From Candidatus Puniceispirillum sp. (lineage in GTDB: Bacteria > Pseudomonadota > Alphaproteobacteria > Puniceispirillales > Puniceispirillaceae): a stretch of DNA of 64,000 nt. Below, piece by piece: positions 27,235 through 37,712 of the stretch. Made by a program: the position numbers and the translations under genes. The DNA lies in the NCBI GenBank assembly GCA_028382965.1, contig JAOEUK010000004.1, positions 62,001-126,000 on the forward strand, in the 5' to 3' direction. How positions within the stretch are numbered: the stretch's first letter is position 1; each line of letters starts with the position of its first letter. A model generated the notes under the pieces. The model was not told the origin of the DNA, did not search any database, and worked only from the letters and a program-made list of their open reading frames with translations.

Positions 27235-29037
27235 TTACTCAGGAATATAGCGGCTTCCAATCGCTGGTTGGTTGACACCAAGGCCAGGAATTTCCCAAAC
27301 ACCTGCCCCTGGTGGATTTAAATCTCCATTGATATTAGCGTCAATTAAATATGGTTGATTACTATTAATCCCTGCAAGAATAGCATCTCCCAAATCGCCT
27401 GGCCGGTCTATACTTACTCCTTGAACGCCAGCTGACCTTGCCATCGCAGCAAAATCTGGGCTGTAGGGCTGTCCAGTTTTTGGGTGATGAAAATCTGTTG
27501 CTAGTTCACGATTGTTTAAGTAGCCGCGTTGCAAGCCACGAATTGACCCATAAGCGTAATTGTTCCAAACAATCCAAACAACTGGGATATTATGTTCAAC
27601 AGCTGTTCCTAAAACATTTGCATGCATAAAAAATGCACCATCACCACATACTGCTACACAAGGCCTGTCCGGTGCTGCAAGTTTAGCGCCCATTACGCCT
27701 GCTACTCCAAAACCCATTGGACCAAAACCCATTGAGCCAATTAAGGAATCTGGACGAGTTGGGGTGCAAAACTGCAGTAACCAATTATGATGAACGCCAA
27801 TATCGCTTACTAAAATAGCATCTTCAGGAAGCGCCTTGTCAATTTCAACAGCAGCGCGCTGCGGATTAATTGGTGAGCTTTCATCAGCATATCCAGGTGC
27901 AGTAAAATTATTCCATTCAGCGCGATAGCTATCAATTCTCGTCAACCATTTCTGACTTTTGGTTGTTGGTTCGCTACTTTGGCCACGGCGATCTATTTCG
28001 GCTAGAATTTGGCGAAGAAATGTCCGAACATCAGCCATCAAACCGAGTGCTACTGGATAATTTCGTCCAATCTCTTCTGGGTCAATATCAACATGAATTA
28101 ACTGTGTTGGTGGAATTGTAAAAGAATAGCCTGGTATCCAAGAGCTTGATGTCCGGTCGTCAAATCTGACACCAAGGGCTAGTAGAACATCAGCTTGGCG
28201 ACAAGCGTGATTTGACTGATATGTGCCCCCGCGTTGAACAAGACCTAGGGATAATGCATGGTCTACTGGAATGGCGCCAAGCCCGCTGGCTGATGCAGCG
28301 ACGGGAATTTGCAGTCTTTCAGCCAATGCAAGAAGCTCATTGGCGGCGCCGCCATATCGCACGCCTTGTCCAACAAGAATGACGGGCCTTTCAGCAGAGA
28401 GAAGCATATCGACTGCTTTAATTACACCATCTGGATCAGCGCCACAACGTGATGAAATGTTTGCTGACCACATTGTTGGGTTGGGCGTTTCGCTAGCAGC
28501 ACTTTCCTTAAAAATATCAAAAGGTACATCAAGAACTACGGGGCCAGGTCTGCCTGTTGTCATAGTCTTCCAAGCTTGTCGTATCATTAGTGGTACTTGT
28601 TCACCGCGCGTAGGCTGGTAAACACGCTTACAATAGGCTTGCACCGTAGATGGAAAATCAGCTTGATAGTGGCGGTATATCTCTTGAAAAGCGCCACGGC
28701 CAAACTGGCTAGTTGGCACATTACCAGTGATTGCTAAAAACGGAACAGAGTCAAAAAATGCATTGCCAAGGCTAATTGGTAAGTTGGCTGATCCTGGGCC
28801 ACATGAAGTGAATGTAGCTGTTGGCTGACCAGAAACACGATAATAAACATCAGCCATGAAACCGGCAACGCTCTCATGATGAACGGAAATTGTGCCAATA
28901 TCGTCTTGGCGCTCATACATCGCATCAATTAGGCCAATATTGCCATGCCCACAAAGGCCAAAAATATAAGGCACCTTTTCCTTGATCAGGTAATCAATAA
29001 TCACCTGCCCACCATTTAATACATTTGTATCAGACAT
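27235..29037 (-). CDS. Thiamine-diphosphate enzyme (acetolactate synthase-like family)
   Basis: 600 residues with three ThDP domains. The PYR domain carries VHHESVAGFMAD with the activating Glu, the central domain holds VILVGQGVRYGGA, and the PP domain has VAVCGDGAFFMHANVL followed by WNNYAYGSIR, the GDG...NN motif that binds Mg and ThDP. It is not a housekeeping IlvB: no regulatory subunit gene follows. Substrates may be a 2-oxo acid or 2-hydroxyacyl-CoA. It is 160 bases downstream of the GntR gene on the same strand, with a YdiJ-like dehydrogenase further up, so the set may handle one 2-hydroxy/2-oxo acid. It is convergent with the CoA ligase. Confidence 0.85.
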   Translation of the reverse strand: MSDTNVLNGGQVIIDYLIKEKVPYIFGLCGHGNIGLIDAMYERQDDIGTISVHHESVAGFMADVYYRVSGQPTATFTSCGPGSANLPISLGNAFFDSVPFLAITGNVPTSQFGRGAFQEIYRHYQADFPSTVQAYCKRVYQPTRGEQVPLMIRQAWKTMTTGRPGPVVLDVPFDIFKESAASETPNPTMWSANISSRCGADPDGVIKAVDMLLSAERPVILVGQGVRYGGAANELLALAERLQIPVAASASGLGAIPVDHALSLGLVQRGGTYQSNHACRQADVLLALGVRFDDRTSSSWIPGYSFTIPPTQLIHVDIDPEEIGRNYPVALGLMADVRTFLRQILAEIDRRGQSSEPTTKSQKWLTRIDSYRAEWNNFTAPGYADESSPINPQRAAVEIDKALPEDAILVSDIGVHHNWLLQFCTPTRPDSLIGSMGFGPMGFGVAGVMGAKLAAPDRPCVAVCGDGAFFMHANVLGTAVEHNIPVVWIVWNNYAYGSIRGLQRGYLNNRELATDFHHPKTGQPYSPDFAAMARSAGVQGVSIDRPGDLGDAILAGINSNQPYLIDANINGDLNPPGAGVWEIPGLGVNQPAIGSRYIPE

Positions 29038-29197
29038 TGACGTTACTCCTTATGAATTTTGGAGGAGGCCTTGATGCAGATTTATCTTTGATGATGAAGT
29101 TTGGCATAAAATTATATCGATATCCAATGGGAATCTGCGTATTTTTAAGTCATTTTTGATTGCACAGAGGCTTTTTCTAACTTAGGCCAGATTTTTG

Positions 29198-29866
29198 CTA
29201 GCGCTTATTTTTATCCGAAATTGAATTAAAGCTTGAAACAAGGTCATTGAAACGAACGCCGACAATGTCGATGTGCTTTTTCATTGTCTCCACTGCACTG
29301 TCAGCATCACCCGCTTTCAGCGCCGACAAAATAATGTCATGTTCAGCCATTGATTCGGTCATCCTTCCGCGGACGCGTAACTGCAAGCGACGGAATGGGC
29401 GCAATCGATCGTGTAGCCGACGGGTTTTATTTGCAAGAAAGCTATTGCCGGACATTTTATAAATATGGTTATGCAAGCGTGAGTTCACCTCGTAATATTT
29501 AATGGTGTCATTGGCTTTTACGGCTTCCCGACAGATTTCATTGTCATCTTCAAGCACTTTGATATCTTTTATAGTGACGCGGCGTGCGGCAAGGCGAATA
29601 GCCATACATTCTAACTCAGTCATAACTTCGAACATTTCAACAAGTTGACCAAGGCTTGGTGATCGCACAAAGGTACCACGACGTGGCAAATGTTCAGCAA
29701 GCCCAGACTCTGTTAGTCTTTGTAGAGCCTCACGGACTGGTGTACGAGACACACCATAAAAACTTGAGAGTTCATTTTCATCGAGACGTTGTTTGTTATT
29801 AAGTTCACCATCAACGATGCGCTGCTCAAGGGAGTCTCTAATTTTTGCTGATGGCAGTCGTTCCAT
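29198..29866 (-). CDS. GntR family transcriptional regulator (FCD/FadR subfamily)
   Basis: 222 residues. The N-terminal winged helix-turn-helix (residues about 5-70) contains ENELSSFYGVSRTPVREALQRLTESGL and PRRGTFVRSP. The C-terminal all-helical FCD effector domain includes MTELECMAIRLAARR and a candidate metal/carboxylate site from HNHIYKMSGN and ESMAEHDIILSAL. FCD members usually sense small carboxylic acids. It starts four bases after the YdiJ-like stop, with AGGGA just upstream, so the two are coupled. The likely operator is the perfect palindrome TTTTTGTATACAAAAA at 32891-32906, ahead of the YdiJ-like gene, which would make it autoregulated. Confidence 0.88.
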   Translation of the reverse strand: MERLPSAKIRDSLEQRIVDGELNNKQRLDENELSSFYGVSRTPVREALQRLTESGLAEHLPRRGTFVRSPSLGQLVEMFEVMTELECMAIRLAARRVTIKDIKVLEDDNEICREAVKANDTIKYYEVNSRLHNHIYKMSGNSFLANKTRRLHDRLRPFRRLQLRVRGRMTESMAEHDIILSALKAGDADSAVETMKKHIDIVGVRFNDLVSSFNSISDKNKR

Positions 29867-29870
29867 TCAT

Positions 29871-32855
29871 TCAGATCCCTGCTTCTTGTACAATTTCTAT
29901 TTTATTATTAGTTACTTGCATCAACTCGTCTAAAACAGTGGCAACATGTTTTGCCTCACGGTCTGTGCCATCTTTGATCTGGCATCGGCATGAAGTGCCA
30001 TCTGCAATAATGATAGTTTCAGGTGAGGATTTACGAATTGTTGGGAGTAGCGTTGCGTTCGCCATTTTCATTGAGACATCAAACGTCTCTGCACCATAAC
30101 CAAATGCACCTGCCATGCCGCAGCAACTTGTTTCAATTTTTTCCACCTCTAAGCCGTCAACCCACGACAGAACTTTTTCAATAGGTTGAATTGCGTCAAA
30201 TGCCTTTTGGTGGCAATGCCCATGCAACAATGCTTTAGTTTTAGGAATTTTCAACGACAAGGGTTGCGCCTTTTTGGCCAGAAATTCTTCAAAAGTTAGC
30301 GTTTCCTTAGCAACAGCATTTGCTTCTTTGCTGTTCAATAACGCAGGGATTTCGTCGCGAAGGGCCAGTGTGCACGATGGTTCTAGGCCAACGATGGGTA
30401 TCCCTGCCATCGCAAAGGGTGCCATGGTCGTTACCAATCTTTTTGCCTCATTACGAGCACGGTCGACTAGACCGGTAGAGAGGTAGGTGCGCCCACAGCA
30501 AAGAGGTCGATCTAAACTGTCGTGGGGTGTTGGGGTAAAGACCTTATAGCCAGCAACTTCCAAAACTCGAACTGCAGCACGCAAGTTTTCTGGTTCAAAA
30601 TAACGGTTAAAGCTGTCAACGAAAAGTAAAACAGGTGGTTTATACGCTGTTGGTGTCCCGCTATGACCGGGCTTGTTTGGCAATTCATGATTGCGAAACC
30701 ATTGGCGCTGCCAGTGTGGCAAAGGACGGCGAGCTGTGAAACCAGTTAGCTTTTCACTTAGCCATGCAGCGCCGGGGATGAGATCACGCAAACGAATTAA
30801 TGGAGCAATGGCTGCCATGTAAGGTGCGTATTGGGGAAGATGAGCGATAAGCCGGTCATGTAATGATAGGCCGTGAGCTTCTGTGCGCAGCGCTGTAACT
30901 TCTATTTTCATGCGCGCCATATCAACGCCAGTTGGACATTCGCGTTTACAAGCTTTGCAGGAAACACATAGTTTCATTGTTTCCATCATAGCATTGCTAG
31001 CGAGTGCTGCAGGACCAAGCTGGCCTGACAATGCTAGACGCAGACTATTTGCCCGGCCTCTGGTAGAGTCCTGTTCATCGCGTGTTGCTCGAAAAGAGGG
31101 GCACATTACGCCGCCATCAAGCTTTCGGCAGGCACCATTATTATTGCACATTTCTACCGCACCTTGCAGGCCGCCAGCAGCTCCGGGCCATGCATCCCAA
31201 TTTAGCCTTGTTGGAAAATCATCAACGGAATATCCAGGCGCAAATCGGAAAAGTGACCGGTCGTCCATTTTTGGTGCATCAGTAATTTTTCCTGGGTTAA
31301 AAATGCCTTGAGGGTCAAACATCTGTTTTACTTTCCGAAAAAGCCCAGTCATTTTTGCACCAAACATTACTTCATTAAACTCAGACCGGGCGATGCCGTC
31401 TCCATGTTCACCAGAATGCGAGCCACCATATTCTTTTACAAGTTGAAATGCTTCTTCAGCGATGCCGCGCATCGCTGCCACATCATTGTTGTTTTTCATA
31501 TCAAGAACCGGACGAACGTGAAGGCATCCAACCGAGGCATGTGCGTACCATGTACCAGTAGTGTTATATTTGGCAAAAATACGAGTCAATTTATCAGTAT
31601 ACTCAGCAAGATCAGGTAAACTCACAGCGCAATCTTCAACAAATGAAACAGGTTTGGCCGTTGTTTTCATTGACATCATAATATTAAGGCCAGATTTACG
31701 CATTTCACTAATTTTTTCCTGATCCTCTTTTTCAGTGAGAATAACGGTGCCGCCAGTAAAATCTGCTTCCTTGTCCCAGCCAAAACCAAGATCAGAAATC
31801 ATGGCTTCTAGTGCAGCAAGACGCCGGGTGTTTTCAGCCGGATCATCTTCAGCAAATTCAACCACTAAAACAGCTTTGGGCTGGCCCTTTATATAAGCTT
31901 CAACAGTTGGCCGAAAGAGTGAAATTGAGCGGGCTAAATCAAGCATTGTACTGTCGATCAACTCTACAGCAACTGGGTCGAGAGAGACAAGATGCTGGGC
32001 TGCGTCCATAGCTTTGTAAAATGTTGGGAAATGACATAGGCCCATTAATTTGCCCGCGGGTAAAGGGGATAGTTTCAATGTAATGGCCGTCGAGTAGGCC
32101 AGTGTACCTTCAGAGCCAACCAAGAGGTGAGCCAGGTTAACTCCATCACCAGGTTGTCCATTGGGACGAAGTGCCATTGCATCAGGGATTAGTGCGTCAA
32201 TATTATAGCCACCAACACGGCGCAATACCTTTGGAAAGCTGGATAGAATGTCGTCTTGATAAGTTTTGCCCAAATTTAGGAGATTAGGCAGAATTTTGCC
32301 AAATACGCCGTTTGGCACTGGCTTTTTAGGATCATAGATACCGAAAGAGCTGTGGCTTCCATCTGCAAGAAGCGCGTCAATGGCAATAACATTATCACGC
32401 ATCATGCCGTAGCGTATTGATCGGCCCCCACAGCTGTTGTTTGCAGCCATGCCGCCGATTGTTGCTCGACTTGATGTTGAGACGTCGACAGGGAACCAAA
32501 GTCCATAGGGTTTCAGCTTGCGGTTCAATTCGTCTAGAATAATTCCTGGTTCAACAACACAAATCTGATTTTCAACGTCAAGATCCAGAATTGAATTAAG
32601 ATATTTTGTATTGTCTAATACCAATGCGTTATTTACAGTTTGGCCACATTGTGATGTGCCTCCCCCTCTTGGTAAAAGAGCCATGTCTTGTTCACGACAA
32701 AAAGCGATAGTAGCTTCTATGTCCGCAATTGTTTTTGGAACAACCACGCCATGTGGCATCATTTGATAGATTGATGCATCTGTAGCATAGCGTCCACGGG
32801 TAAAGCCATCGTGGAACAGTTCGCCGGAAAGTGATCGTTTTAAGTCTTTAAACAT
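29871..32855 (-). CDS. ydiJ: YdiJ-like FAD-linked oxidase / Fe-S dehydrogenase (D-2-hydroxy acid dehydrogenase)
   Basis: 994 residues, close to the ~1,018 of E. coli YdiJ. Domains in order: PCMH FAD-binding domain (about 35-230, LLPRGGGTSQCGQTVN, SSRATIGGMAANNSCGGRS), FAD-oxidase C-terminal domain (about 250-520, HASVGCLHVRP, SGEHGDGIARSE), ferredoxin-type Fe-S segment (CVSCKACKRECP), then two CCG-containing halves (CCGRTYLSTGL, CCGMAGAFGY). YdiJ oxidizes D-2-hydroxyglutarate; others in the family take D-lactate or glycolate. It passes electrons to the quinone pool or a carrier. First gene of the unit with the GntR regulator. The substrate is inferred only. Confidence 0.88.
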   Translation of the reverse strand: MFKDLKRSLSGELFHDGFTRGRYATDASIYQMMPHGVVVPKTIADIEATIAFCREQDMALLPRGGGTSQCGQTVNNALVLDNTKYLNSILDLDVENQICVVEPGIILDELNRKLKPYGLWFPVDVSTSSRATIGGMAANNSCGGRSIRYGMMRDNVIAIDALLADGSHSSFGIYDPKKPVPNGVFGKILPNLLNLGKTYQDDILSSFPKVLRRVGGYNIDALIPDAMALRPNGQPGDGVNLAHLLVGSEGTLAYSTAITLKLSPLPAGKLMGLCHFPTFYKAMDAAQHLVSLDPVAVELIDSTMLDLARSISLFRPTVEAYIKGQPKAVLVVEFAEDDPAENTRRLAALEAMISDLGFGWDKEADFTGGTVILTEKEDQEKISEMRKSGLNIMMSMKTTAKPVSFVEDCAVSLPDLAEYTDKLTRIFAKYNTTGTWYAHASVGCLHVRPVLDMKNNNDVAAMRGIAEEAFQLVKEYGGSHSGEHGDGIARSEFNEVMFGAKMTGLFRKVKQMFDPQGIFNPGKITDAPKMDDRSLFRFAPGYSVDDFPTRLNWDAWPGAAGGLQGAVEMCNNNGACRKLDGGVMCPSFRATRDEQDSTRGRANSLRLALSGQLGPAALASNAMMETMKLCVSCKACKRECPTGVDMARMKIEVTALRTEAHGLSLHDRLIAHLPQYAPYMAAIAPLIRLRDLIPGAAWLSEKLTGFTARRPLPHWQRQWFRNHELPNKPGHSGTPTAYKPPVLLFVDSFNRYFEPENLRAAVRVLEVAGYKVFTPTPHDSLDRPLCCGRTYLSTGLVDRARNEAKRLVTTMAPFAMAGIPIVGLEPSCTLALRDEIPALLNSKEANAVAKETLTFEEFLAKKAQPLSLKIPKTKALLHGHCHQKAFDAIQPIEKVLSWVDGLEVEKIETSCCGMAGAFGYGAETFDVSMKMANATLLPTIRKSSPETIIIADGTSCRCQIKDGTDREAKHVATVLDELMQVTNNKIEIVQEAGI

Positions 32856-32890
32856 ATGTAATTTATTATCCTAAAATAATAGACATGACA

Positions 32891-32906
32891 TTTTTGTATA
32901 CAAAAA
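32891..32906. promoter_or_regulatory. Perfect palindrome TTTTTGTATACAAAAA, candidate GntR/FCD operator
   Basis: A 16-base perfect inverted repeat centred on TTGTATACAA, a core often bound by FCD-type GntR regulators. It lies 36 bases upstream of the YdiJ-like start and about 210 bases upstream of the divergent crotonase. A related half-site (ATTATACAATAA) follows at about 32916-32927. The GntR gene in the same operon is the obvious candidate binder. Confidence 0.6.
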
Positions 32907-33118
32907 ACTGAACTAATTATACAATAAATTCCAGAGTTTTAACGCTCTTTTGCGGTTTTAACGCTAAAATAGTTTCCCGCTTTTTTATACTGGAGTGTAC
33001 CCTAATGTCCCTACCCTATGCCTCAGGTCGCCATTTTCTTAAAACATCTGAACCAACAAATGTGCCAGACTTGTTCTTTTAGTTAGCCAGATGATTGTAG
33101 CCGTTGGAGGATGATATA

Positions 33119-33916
33119 ATGTCTGCTGATAAACCTGAGTTGTTGGTTGATGTTAAAGATGGAATAGCTCTGGTGACATTGAATAGGCCTCAGGCTCGGA
33201 ACGCACTAACATTTAAAATGTATGAAGATCTTGCGGCACTCTGCTCAAGGGCTGGTGGCGTGAGTGATACTGATCATGTCAAAGCTATTATTATTTTTGG
33301 TGCAGGAAAAAAGTCATTTGCTGCGGGAACAGATATCAGCCAATTTACGGCGTTCACGAAAACTAAGGATGGATTGGAGTATGAAGAAAAGGTTGAGTCC
33401 GTTATCAACCAGATCGAAACTTGCAAAGTACCTGTCATTGCTGCACTTCATGGCGCAGTAACTGGAGGTGGTTTGATGATTGCATCGGCGGCTCATGTAC
33501 GTATTGCGAGCAGCGCTGCTATCGCGGGAATGCCAATTGCCCGAACACTTGGGAATTGTTTGGCTGTCTCTAATTTACGTCGCCTTACAGCTCTATTAGG
33601 TGAGTCACGTGTTTCTCATATGATTTTAACAGCAGAACTTCTGGATGCTGATGCACTTTTTGTTAGTGGTTTTGTTCATGAAATTTTGCTGGATCAAGAT
33701 AAGTTAATGACCCGTGCTATTCAGATTGCTGAAAGAATGAAACATATGGCCCCTCTGACTATTCAAGCAAGCCTTGAGGGGCTACGTCGTTTGCGGCAAG
33801 CTGCCCCTTTGCCAGATGACCATGATTTAATTGAGCGCAGCTACGGTAGTGCTGATTTTGCTGAAGGGGTTAACGCTTTTTTAGAGAAGCGTAAGCCAAA
33901 TTGGCAGGGTAGATAG
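33119..33916 (+). CDS. Enoyl-CoA hydratase/isomerase family protein
   Basis: 265 residues, crotonase fold: VTLNRPQARNALTF, GAGKKSFAAGTDISQF (first oxyanion loop) and AALHGAVTGGGLMIASAAH (second loop). The usual catalytic Glu pair is not evident: GMPIARTLGNCL replaces the common PE-x-x-x-G-L-x-P stretch. So it may not be a true hydratase. The ATG at 33119 has a perfect GGAGG eight bases upstream (33106-33110), which rules out the TTG at 33104. It is divergent from the YdiJ-GntR unit with the GntR-like palindrome between them, and converges on leuA. Confidence 0.87.
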   Translation: MSADKPELLVDVKDGIALVTLNRPQARNALTFKMYEDLAALCSRAGGVSDTDHVKAIIIFGAGKKSFAAGTDISQFTAFTKTKDGLEYEEKVESVINQIETCKVPVIAALHGAVTGGGLMIASAAHVRIASSAAIAGMPIARTLGNCLAVSNLRRLTALLGESRVSHMILTAELLDADALFVSGFVHEILLDQDKLMTRAIQIAERMKHMAPLTIQASLEGLRRLRQAAPLPDDHDLIERSYGSADFAEGVNAFLEKRKPNWQGR

Positions 33917-33933
33917 GTTGGCTGATGCTCTGT

Positions 33934-35622
33934 TTACGAGGGCTTTGCCAATTTATTAATTGCACTGATCACAGCAAGAATTGGTGCGAGTGTAATGGAT
34001 GTGTCAATGCCAACACCGTAGACTGATTCTTGTTTGTTTTGTATTTCACCATACGTCAGCTCAACATATGCGGCCGCTTCTGCTTTGGACGTTGCTGAAC
34101 GGGTATTCTGCCCAAAATCTGCAAGCCGGAAGGCAAGATCAAACTTCTTACGAATTGCATTGATGAAGGCTGAAATAGGCCCATTGCCTGTTGCGCTGAT
34201 GCTGACCTCGTTACCATTATAGAGTAGCGTTGCTGTAACACGTTCAGTTTTGCCTTGACGACTTGCCCGAAATGACTCAAAGCTGACAAGCTTGAATGGT
34301 CCCTTGGGATTGATGTAATGAGTATTGGCAAGCTCCCAGATCCGCTGACTAGAAATTTCCTTACCGGTAGTATCAGCTTCGTTTTGAACAATGCCCGAAA
34401 ACTCAACCTCTGCGCCCCGTGGCAAACGAATATGATGATCCGCCTCAAGCAAGTAAGCTGCCCCAGCTTTACCAGACTGTGAGTTTACTCGAATAATTGC
34501 TTCAAAGGTCCGTCCAATATCAGCTGGGTCAATTGGTAGATATGGGACTTCCCACACATCACTATTTGATTCAGCCAACGCCTCGACACCTTTTCGGATA
34601 GCGTCTTGATGACTGCCGGAAAAAGCTGTGTGAACAAGTTTTCCCGCATAAGGATGCCGTTCATGAATTGACAACTGGTTGCAAAATTCTGCAGTTTCGA
34701 TTAGCTGATTAATGTTGGTGAAATCTAAATGAGGATCAACACCTTGAGTAAACATGTTTAAACCAAGTGTGACCAGGTCAACATTTCCAGTTCGCTCACC
34801 ATTTCCAAATAAAGTGCCCTCAACACGATCTGCCCCTGCCATAAGGGCAAGTTCAGTCGCTGCAACTGCGCAACCTCGGTCATTGTGAGGATGCAACGAT
34901 AGAATCACAGAATCACGATTTGAAAAATTACGCCCCATCCATTCGATCTGATCAGCGTGAATATTTGGCGTTGACATCTCAACAGTTGACGGCAAATTTA
35001 TAATTGTAGGATTTTCAGTGCTTGATTCCCAGATTTCCATAACTGCTTCACAAACATCCAGTGCATAGTCCAATTCAGTGCCGGTAAAACTTTCTGGACT
35101 GTACTGCAAACGCAAATTACCTTCACCAAAGCCTGTTAAACGGTCGGCAACCATTTTTGCCCCGTCAGTTGCAATTTTTTTGACCCCGTCGCGATCTGTT
35201 TTAAAAACAACCCGCCTTTGCAAAGTGCTTGTCGAATTGTAGAGATGTAAAATGGCATTTGGCGCGCCACGCAAGGATTCAATAGTCCGATCAATCAGTT
35301 GTTCACGGGCTTGGGTAAGGACTTGAATGGTAACATCTGATGGCACATATCCACCTTCTATCAATTCGCGGAGAAAATTAAAATCGGTGTCGGATGCGGC
35401 TGGAAACCCAACTTCAATTTCTTTAAAACCCATAGACACAAGCATTTTGAACATTTTCATTTTGCGTGCACTATCCATTGGCTCGATAAGCGCTTGATTG
35501 CCGTCGCGCAAATCAACGGAACACCAGATAGGAGCGGATTTGATTTGTTTGTTTGGCCATGTTCGGTTGCTTAGATCTGGACCAATAAATGGACGATATT
35601 TGTTATGAGCTAGGGTTGCCAT
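33934..35622 (-). CDS. leuA: 2-isopropylmalate synthase
   Basis: 562 residues, the long (type 2) LeuA. The DRE-TIM catalytic barrel begins SVDLRDGNQALIEPMD and contains HLYNSTSTLQRR, STVEMSTPNIHAD and LHPHNDRGCAVAATEL (metal His pair). GERTGNVDLVTL completes the catalytic part; a C-terminal regulatory domain (residues about 430-560) should bind leucine for feedback inhibition. It condenses acetyl-CoA with 2-oxoisovalerate as the first step of leucine synthesis. It stands alone, divergent from lepA. No leucine leader peptide or attenuator is evident in the 212-base upstream spacer. Confidence 0.95.
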   Translation of the reverse strand: MATLAHNKYRPFIGPDLSNRTWPNKQIKSAPIWCSVDLRDGNQALIEPMDSARKMKMFKMLVSMGFKEIEVGFPAASDTDFNFLRELIEGGYVPSDVTIQVLTQAREQLIDRTIESLRGAPNAILHLYNSTSTLQRRVVFKTDRDGVKKIATDGAKMVADRLTGFGEGNLRLQYSPESFTGTELDYALDVCEAVMEIWESSTENPTIINLPSTVEMSTPNIHADQIEWMGRNFSNRDSVILSLHPHNDRGCAVAATELALMAGADRVEGTLFGNGERTGNVDLVTLGLNMFTQGVDPHLDFTNINQLIETAEFCNQLSIHERHPYAGKLVHTAFSGSHQDAIRKGVEALAESNSDVWEVPYLPIDPADIGRTFEAIIRVNSQSGKAGAAYLLEADHHIRLPRGAEVEFSGIVQNEADTTGKEISSQRIWELANTHYINPKGPFKLVSFESFRASRQGKTERVTATLLYNGNEVSISATGNGPISAFINAIRKKFDLAFRLADFGQNTRSATSKAEAAAYVELTYGEIQNKQESVYGVGIDTSITLAPILAVISAINKLAKPS

Positions 35623-35834
35623 CAGCTTCTCGTTGTCTAAAAAATCAAAAAATTATTGTGTGTTGAATAAGGATGCATTCCTTATCTATACTCGTAAGAG
35701 CCAAGGGAAAACAGAAAAAAGATCAAGAAAATTTCTACAAATAAGGGAATAAATGCGGTATTTCTAAAGAAATTGTAGTATAGCAAAGCTAGATTAATTG
35801 CTTCCACCTAAATTACGAGATTGCACTCTAAGCT

Positions 35835-37637
35835 ATGATCAAAACTGACCAGATTCGTAATTTCTCTATCATCGCTCACATCGACCACGGTAAATCAACT
35901 ATAGCAGACCGATTAATTCAGGTGTGTGGTGGTTTAAGTGATAGGGAAATGACAGAACAAGTCCTGGATAGCATGGATATTGAACGTGAGCGTGGTATAA
36001 CTATAAAAGCTCAAACAGTGCGTTTAGATTATCAGGCAAAAGATGGCAAATCTTATGTGCTGAATTTGATGGATACACCAGGTCATGTTGACTTTGGCTA
36101 TGAGGTGTCACGGTCATTATCAGCTTGTGAAGGCTCATTACTGATCGTTGATGCTAGTCAAGGGGTTGAAGCCCAGACCTTAGCAAATGTTTATCAGGCA
36201 ATTGATGCTGACCATGAGATTGTGCCTGTTCTGAATAAAATTGACCTTCCTGCTGCTGAACCTGAGAGGGTAAAAGCGCAAATCGAAGAAGTTATTGGTT
36301 TGCCTTCTGATGATGCAATTGCAGCTTCTGCAAAAACAGGTGAAGGGATTGCCGAGATTCTTGAGGCGCTGGTAACAAAATTACCACCTCCAAAAGGGAG
36401 TGCAGATGCGCCGTTACAGGCATTGTTAGTTGATAGCTGGTATGACGCTTATCTTGGCGTCATGACATTAGTGCGAGTGCGGCATGGTGTGCTGAGAAAG
36501 GGCATGAAAATCCGGATGATGGCTACTGGAGCTAATCATGTTGTCGAACGTGTTGGCGTGTTTGCGCCAAAACCAGTTTCTATTGAAGAGCTTGGTCCTG
36601 GTGAAATAGGTTTTATTAATGCTGGTGTAAAGCGTGTTGCTGATGCAAAAGTTGGTGACACAATTACAGAAGAACGTCGTCAAACTGAGGAAGCGCTGCC
36701 TGGGTTTGCGCCATCAGTGCAAGTAGTGTTTTGTGGGTTGTTTCCGGTGGATGCGAATGATTTTAGTGGGCTTCGTGACGCACTGGAAAAGCTCTCGCTT
36801 AATGACGCCTCGTTTTCATTCGAAGCGGAAACATCTGCTGCTTTAGGTTTTGGCTTTCGGTGCGGATTTCTGGGATTGCTTCATATGGAAGTGATTCGTG
36901 AACGGCTTAACCGTGAATTTAATCTCGAACTCATTTCAACTGCGCCATCAGTAGTCTATAAAATGACCATTACTGATGGAAAGCAGCTAGACCTCCATAA
37001 TCCAGCTGATATGCCTGAAATAACTCGCCTATCAATGATTGAAGAGCCTTGGATTAAAGCCACGATAATGACGCCGGATGAGTTTCTTGGTCCGGTCTTG
37101 ACTCTTTGTACTGAGCGCCGTGGAGAACAGATTGATCTGACCTATGCAGGAAATCGGGCTATGGCAGTTTACCGTTTACCCCTCAATGAAGTTGTCTTTG
37201 ATTTCTATGATCGACTAAAATCCATCACACGAGGTTATGCCAGCTTTGATTATGCCATTGACTCATATCGTGAAGGTGACCTTGTTAAAGTCTTAATACT
37301 TGTGAATGGAGACCCCGTCGATGCTCTTTCCATGATTGTACATCGTGATCAAGCAGAGGGAAAGGGACGTGCCATTTGCGTTCGATTAAAAGACCTTGTT
37401 CCTCGACAAATGTTTAAGGTTGCGATTCAAGCGGCTATAGGCGGCAAGGTAATAGCACGTGAGACCATTGCTGCATTAAGAAAAGATGTCACTGCAAAAT
37501 GTTATGGTGGTGATATTTCGCGCAAAAAGAAGCTTCTTGAAAAGCAAAAAGAGGGAAAAAAGAAGATGCGGCAGTTTGGTAAGGTGGAGATACCGCAGAA
37601 CGCATTTTTTGAAGCATTAAAGATGGGTGATAACTAG
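35835..37637 (+). CDS. lepA: Elongation factor 4 (LepA), ribosome-associated GTPase
   Basis: 600 residues, the standard EF4 length. GTPase motifs: [10 protein letters not shown] (G1), ERGITIKAQ (G2 region), [12 protein letters not shown] (G3), NKIDLP (G4) and SAKTGEG (G5). The EF-G-like domains follow ([19 protein letters not shown]), and the basic LepA C-terminal domain ends [25 protein letters not shown], as in all LepA proteins. It binds the ribosome at the cytoplasmic membrane/cytosol and affects translation initiation and elongation. Single gene, divergent from leuA, followed by a T-rich stretch but no convincing hairpin. Confidence 0.97.
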   Translation: MIKTDQIRNFSIIAHIDHGKSTIADRLIQVCGGLSDREMTEQVLDSMDIERERGITIKAQTVRLDYQAKDGKSYVLNLMDTPGHVDFGYEVSRSLSACEGSLLIVDASQGVEAQTLANVYQAIDADHEIVPVLNKIDLPAAEPERVKAQIEEVIGLPSDDAIAASAKTGEGIAEILEALVTKLPPPKGSADAPLQALLVDSWYDAYLGVMTLVRVRHGVLRKGMKIRMMATGANHVVERVGVFAPKPVSIEELGPGEIGFINAGVKRVADAKVGDTITEERRQTEEALPGFAPSVQVVFCGLFPVDANDFSGLRDALEKLSLNDASFSFEAETSAALGFGFRCGFLGLLHMEVIRERLNREFNLELISTAPSVVYKMTITDGKQLDLHNPADMPEITRLSMIEEPWIKATIMTPDEFLGPVLTLCTERRGEQIDLTYAGNRAMAVYRLPLNEVVFDFYDRLKSITRGYASFDYAIDSYREGDLVKVLILVNGDPVDALSMIVHRDQAEGKGRAICVRLKDLVPRQMFKVAIQAAIGGKVIARETIAALRKDVTAKCYGGDISRKKKLLEKQKEGKKKMRQFGKVEIPQNAFFEALKMGDN

Positions 37638-37712
37638 GTTTAATTTTTTTTGTATTAGGTTTTTTGAGATTAGCCGAGTTAGTAGATGTTCTTTGTGATG
37701 GGCAAATACTTT

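Noticed and set aside
35623-35834. Leucine attenuator or leader peptide upstream of leuA
   Set aside because: No short ORF with Leu codons and no terminator/antiterminator pair could be found on the minus strand.
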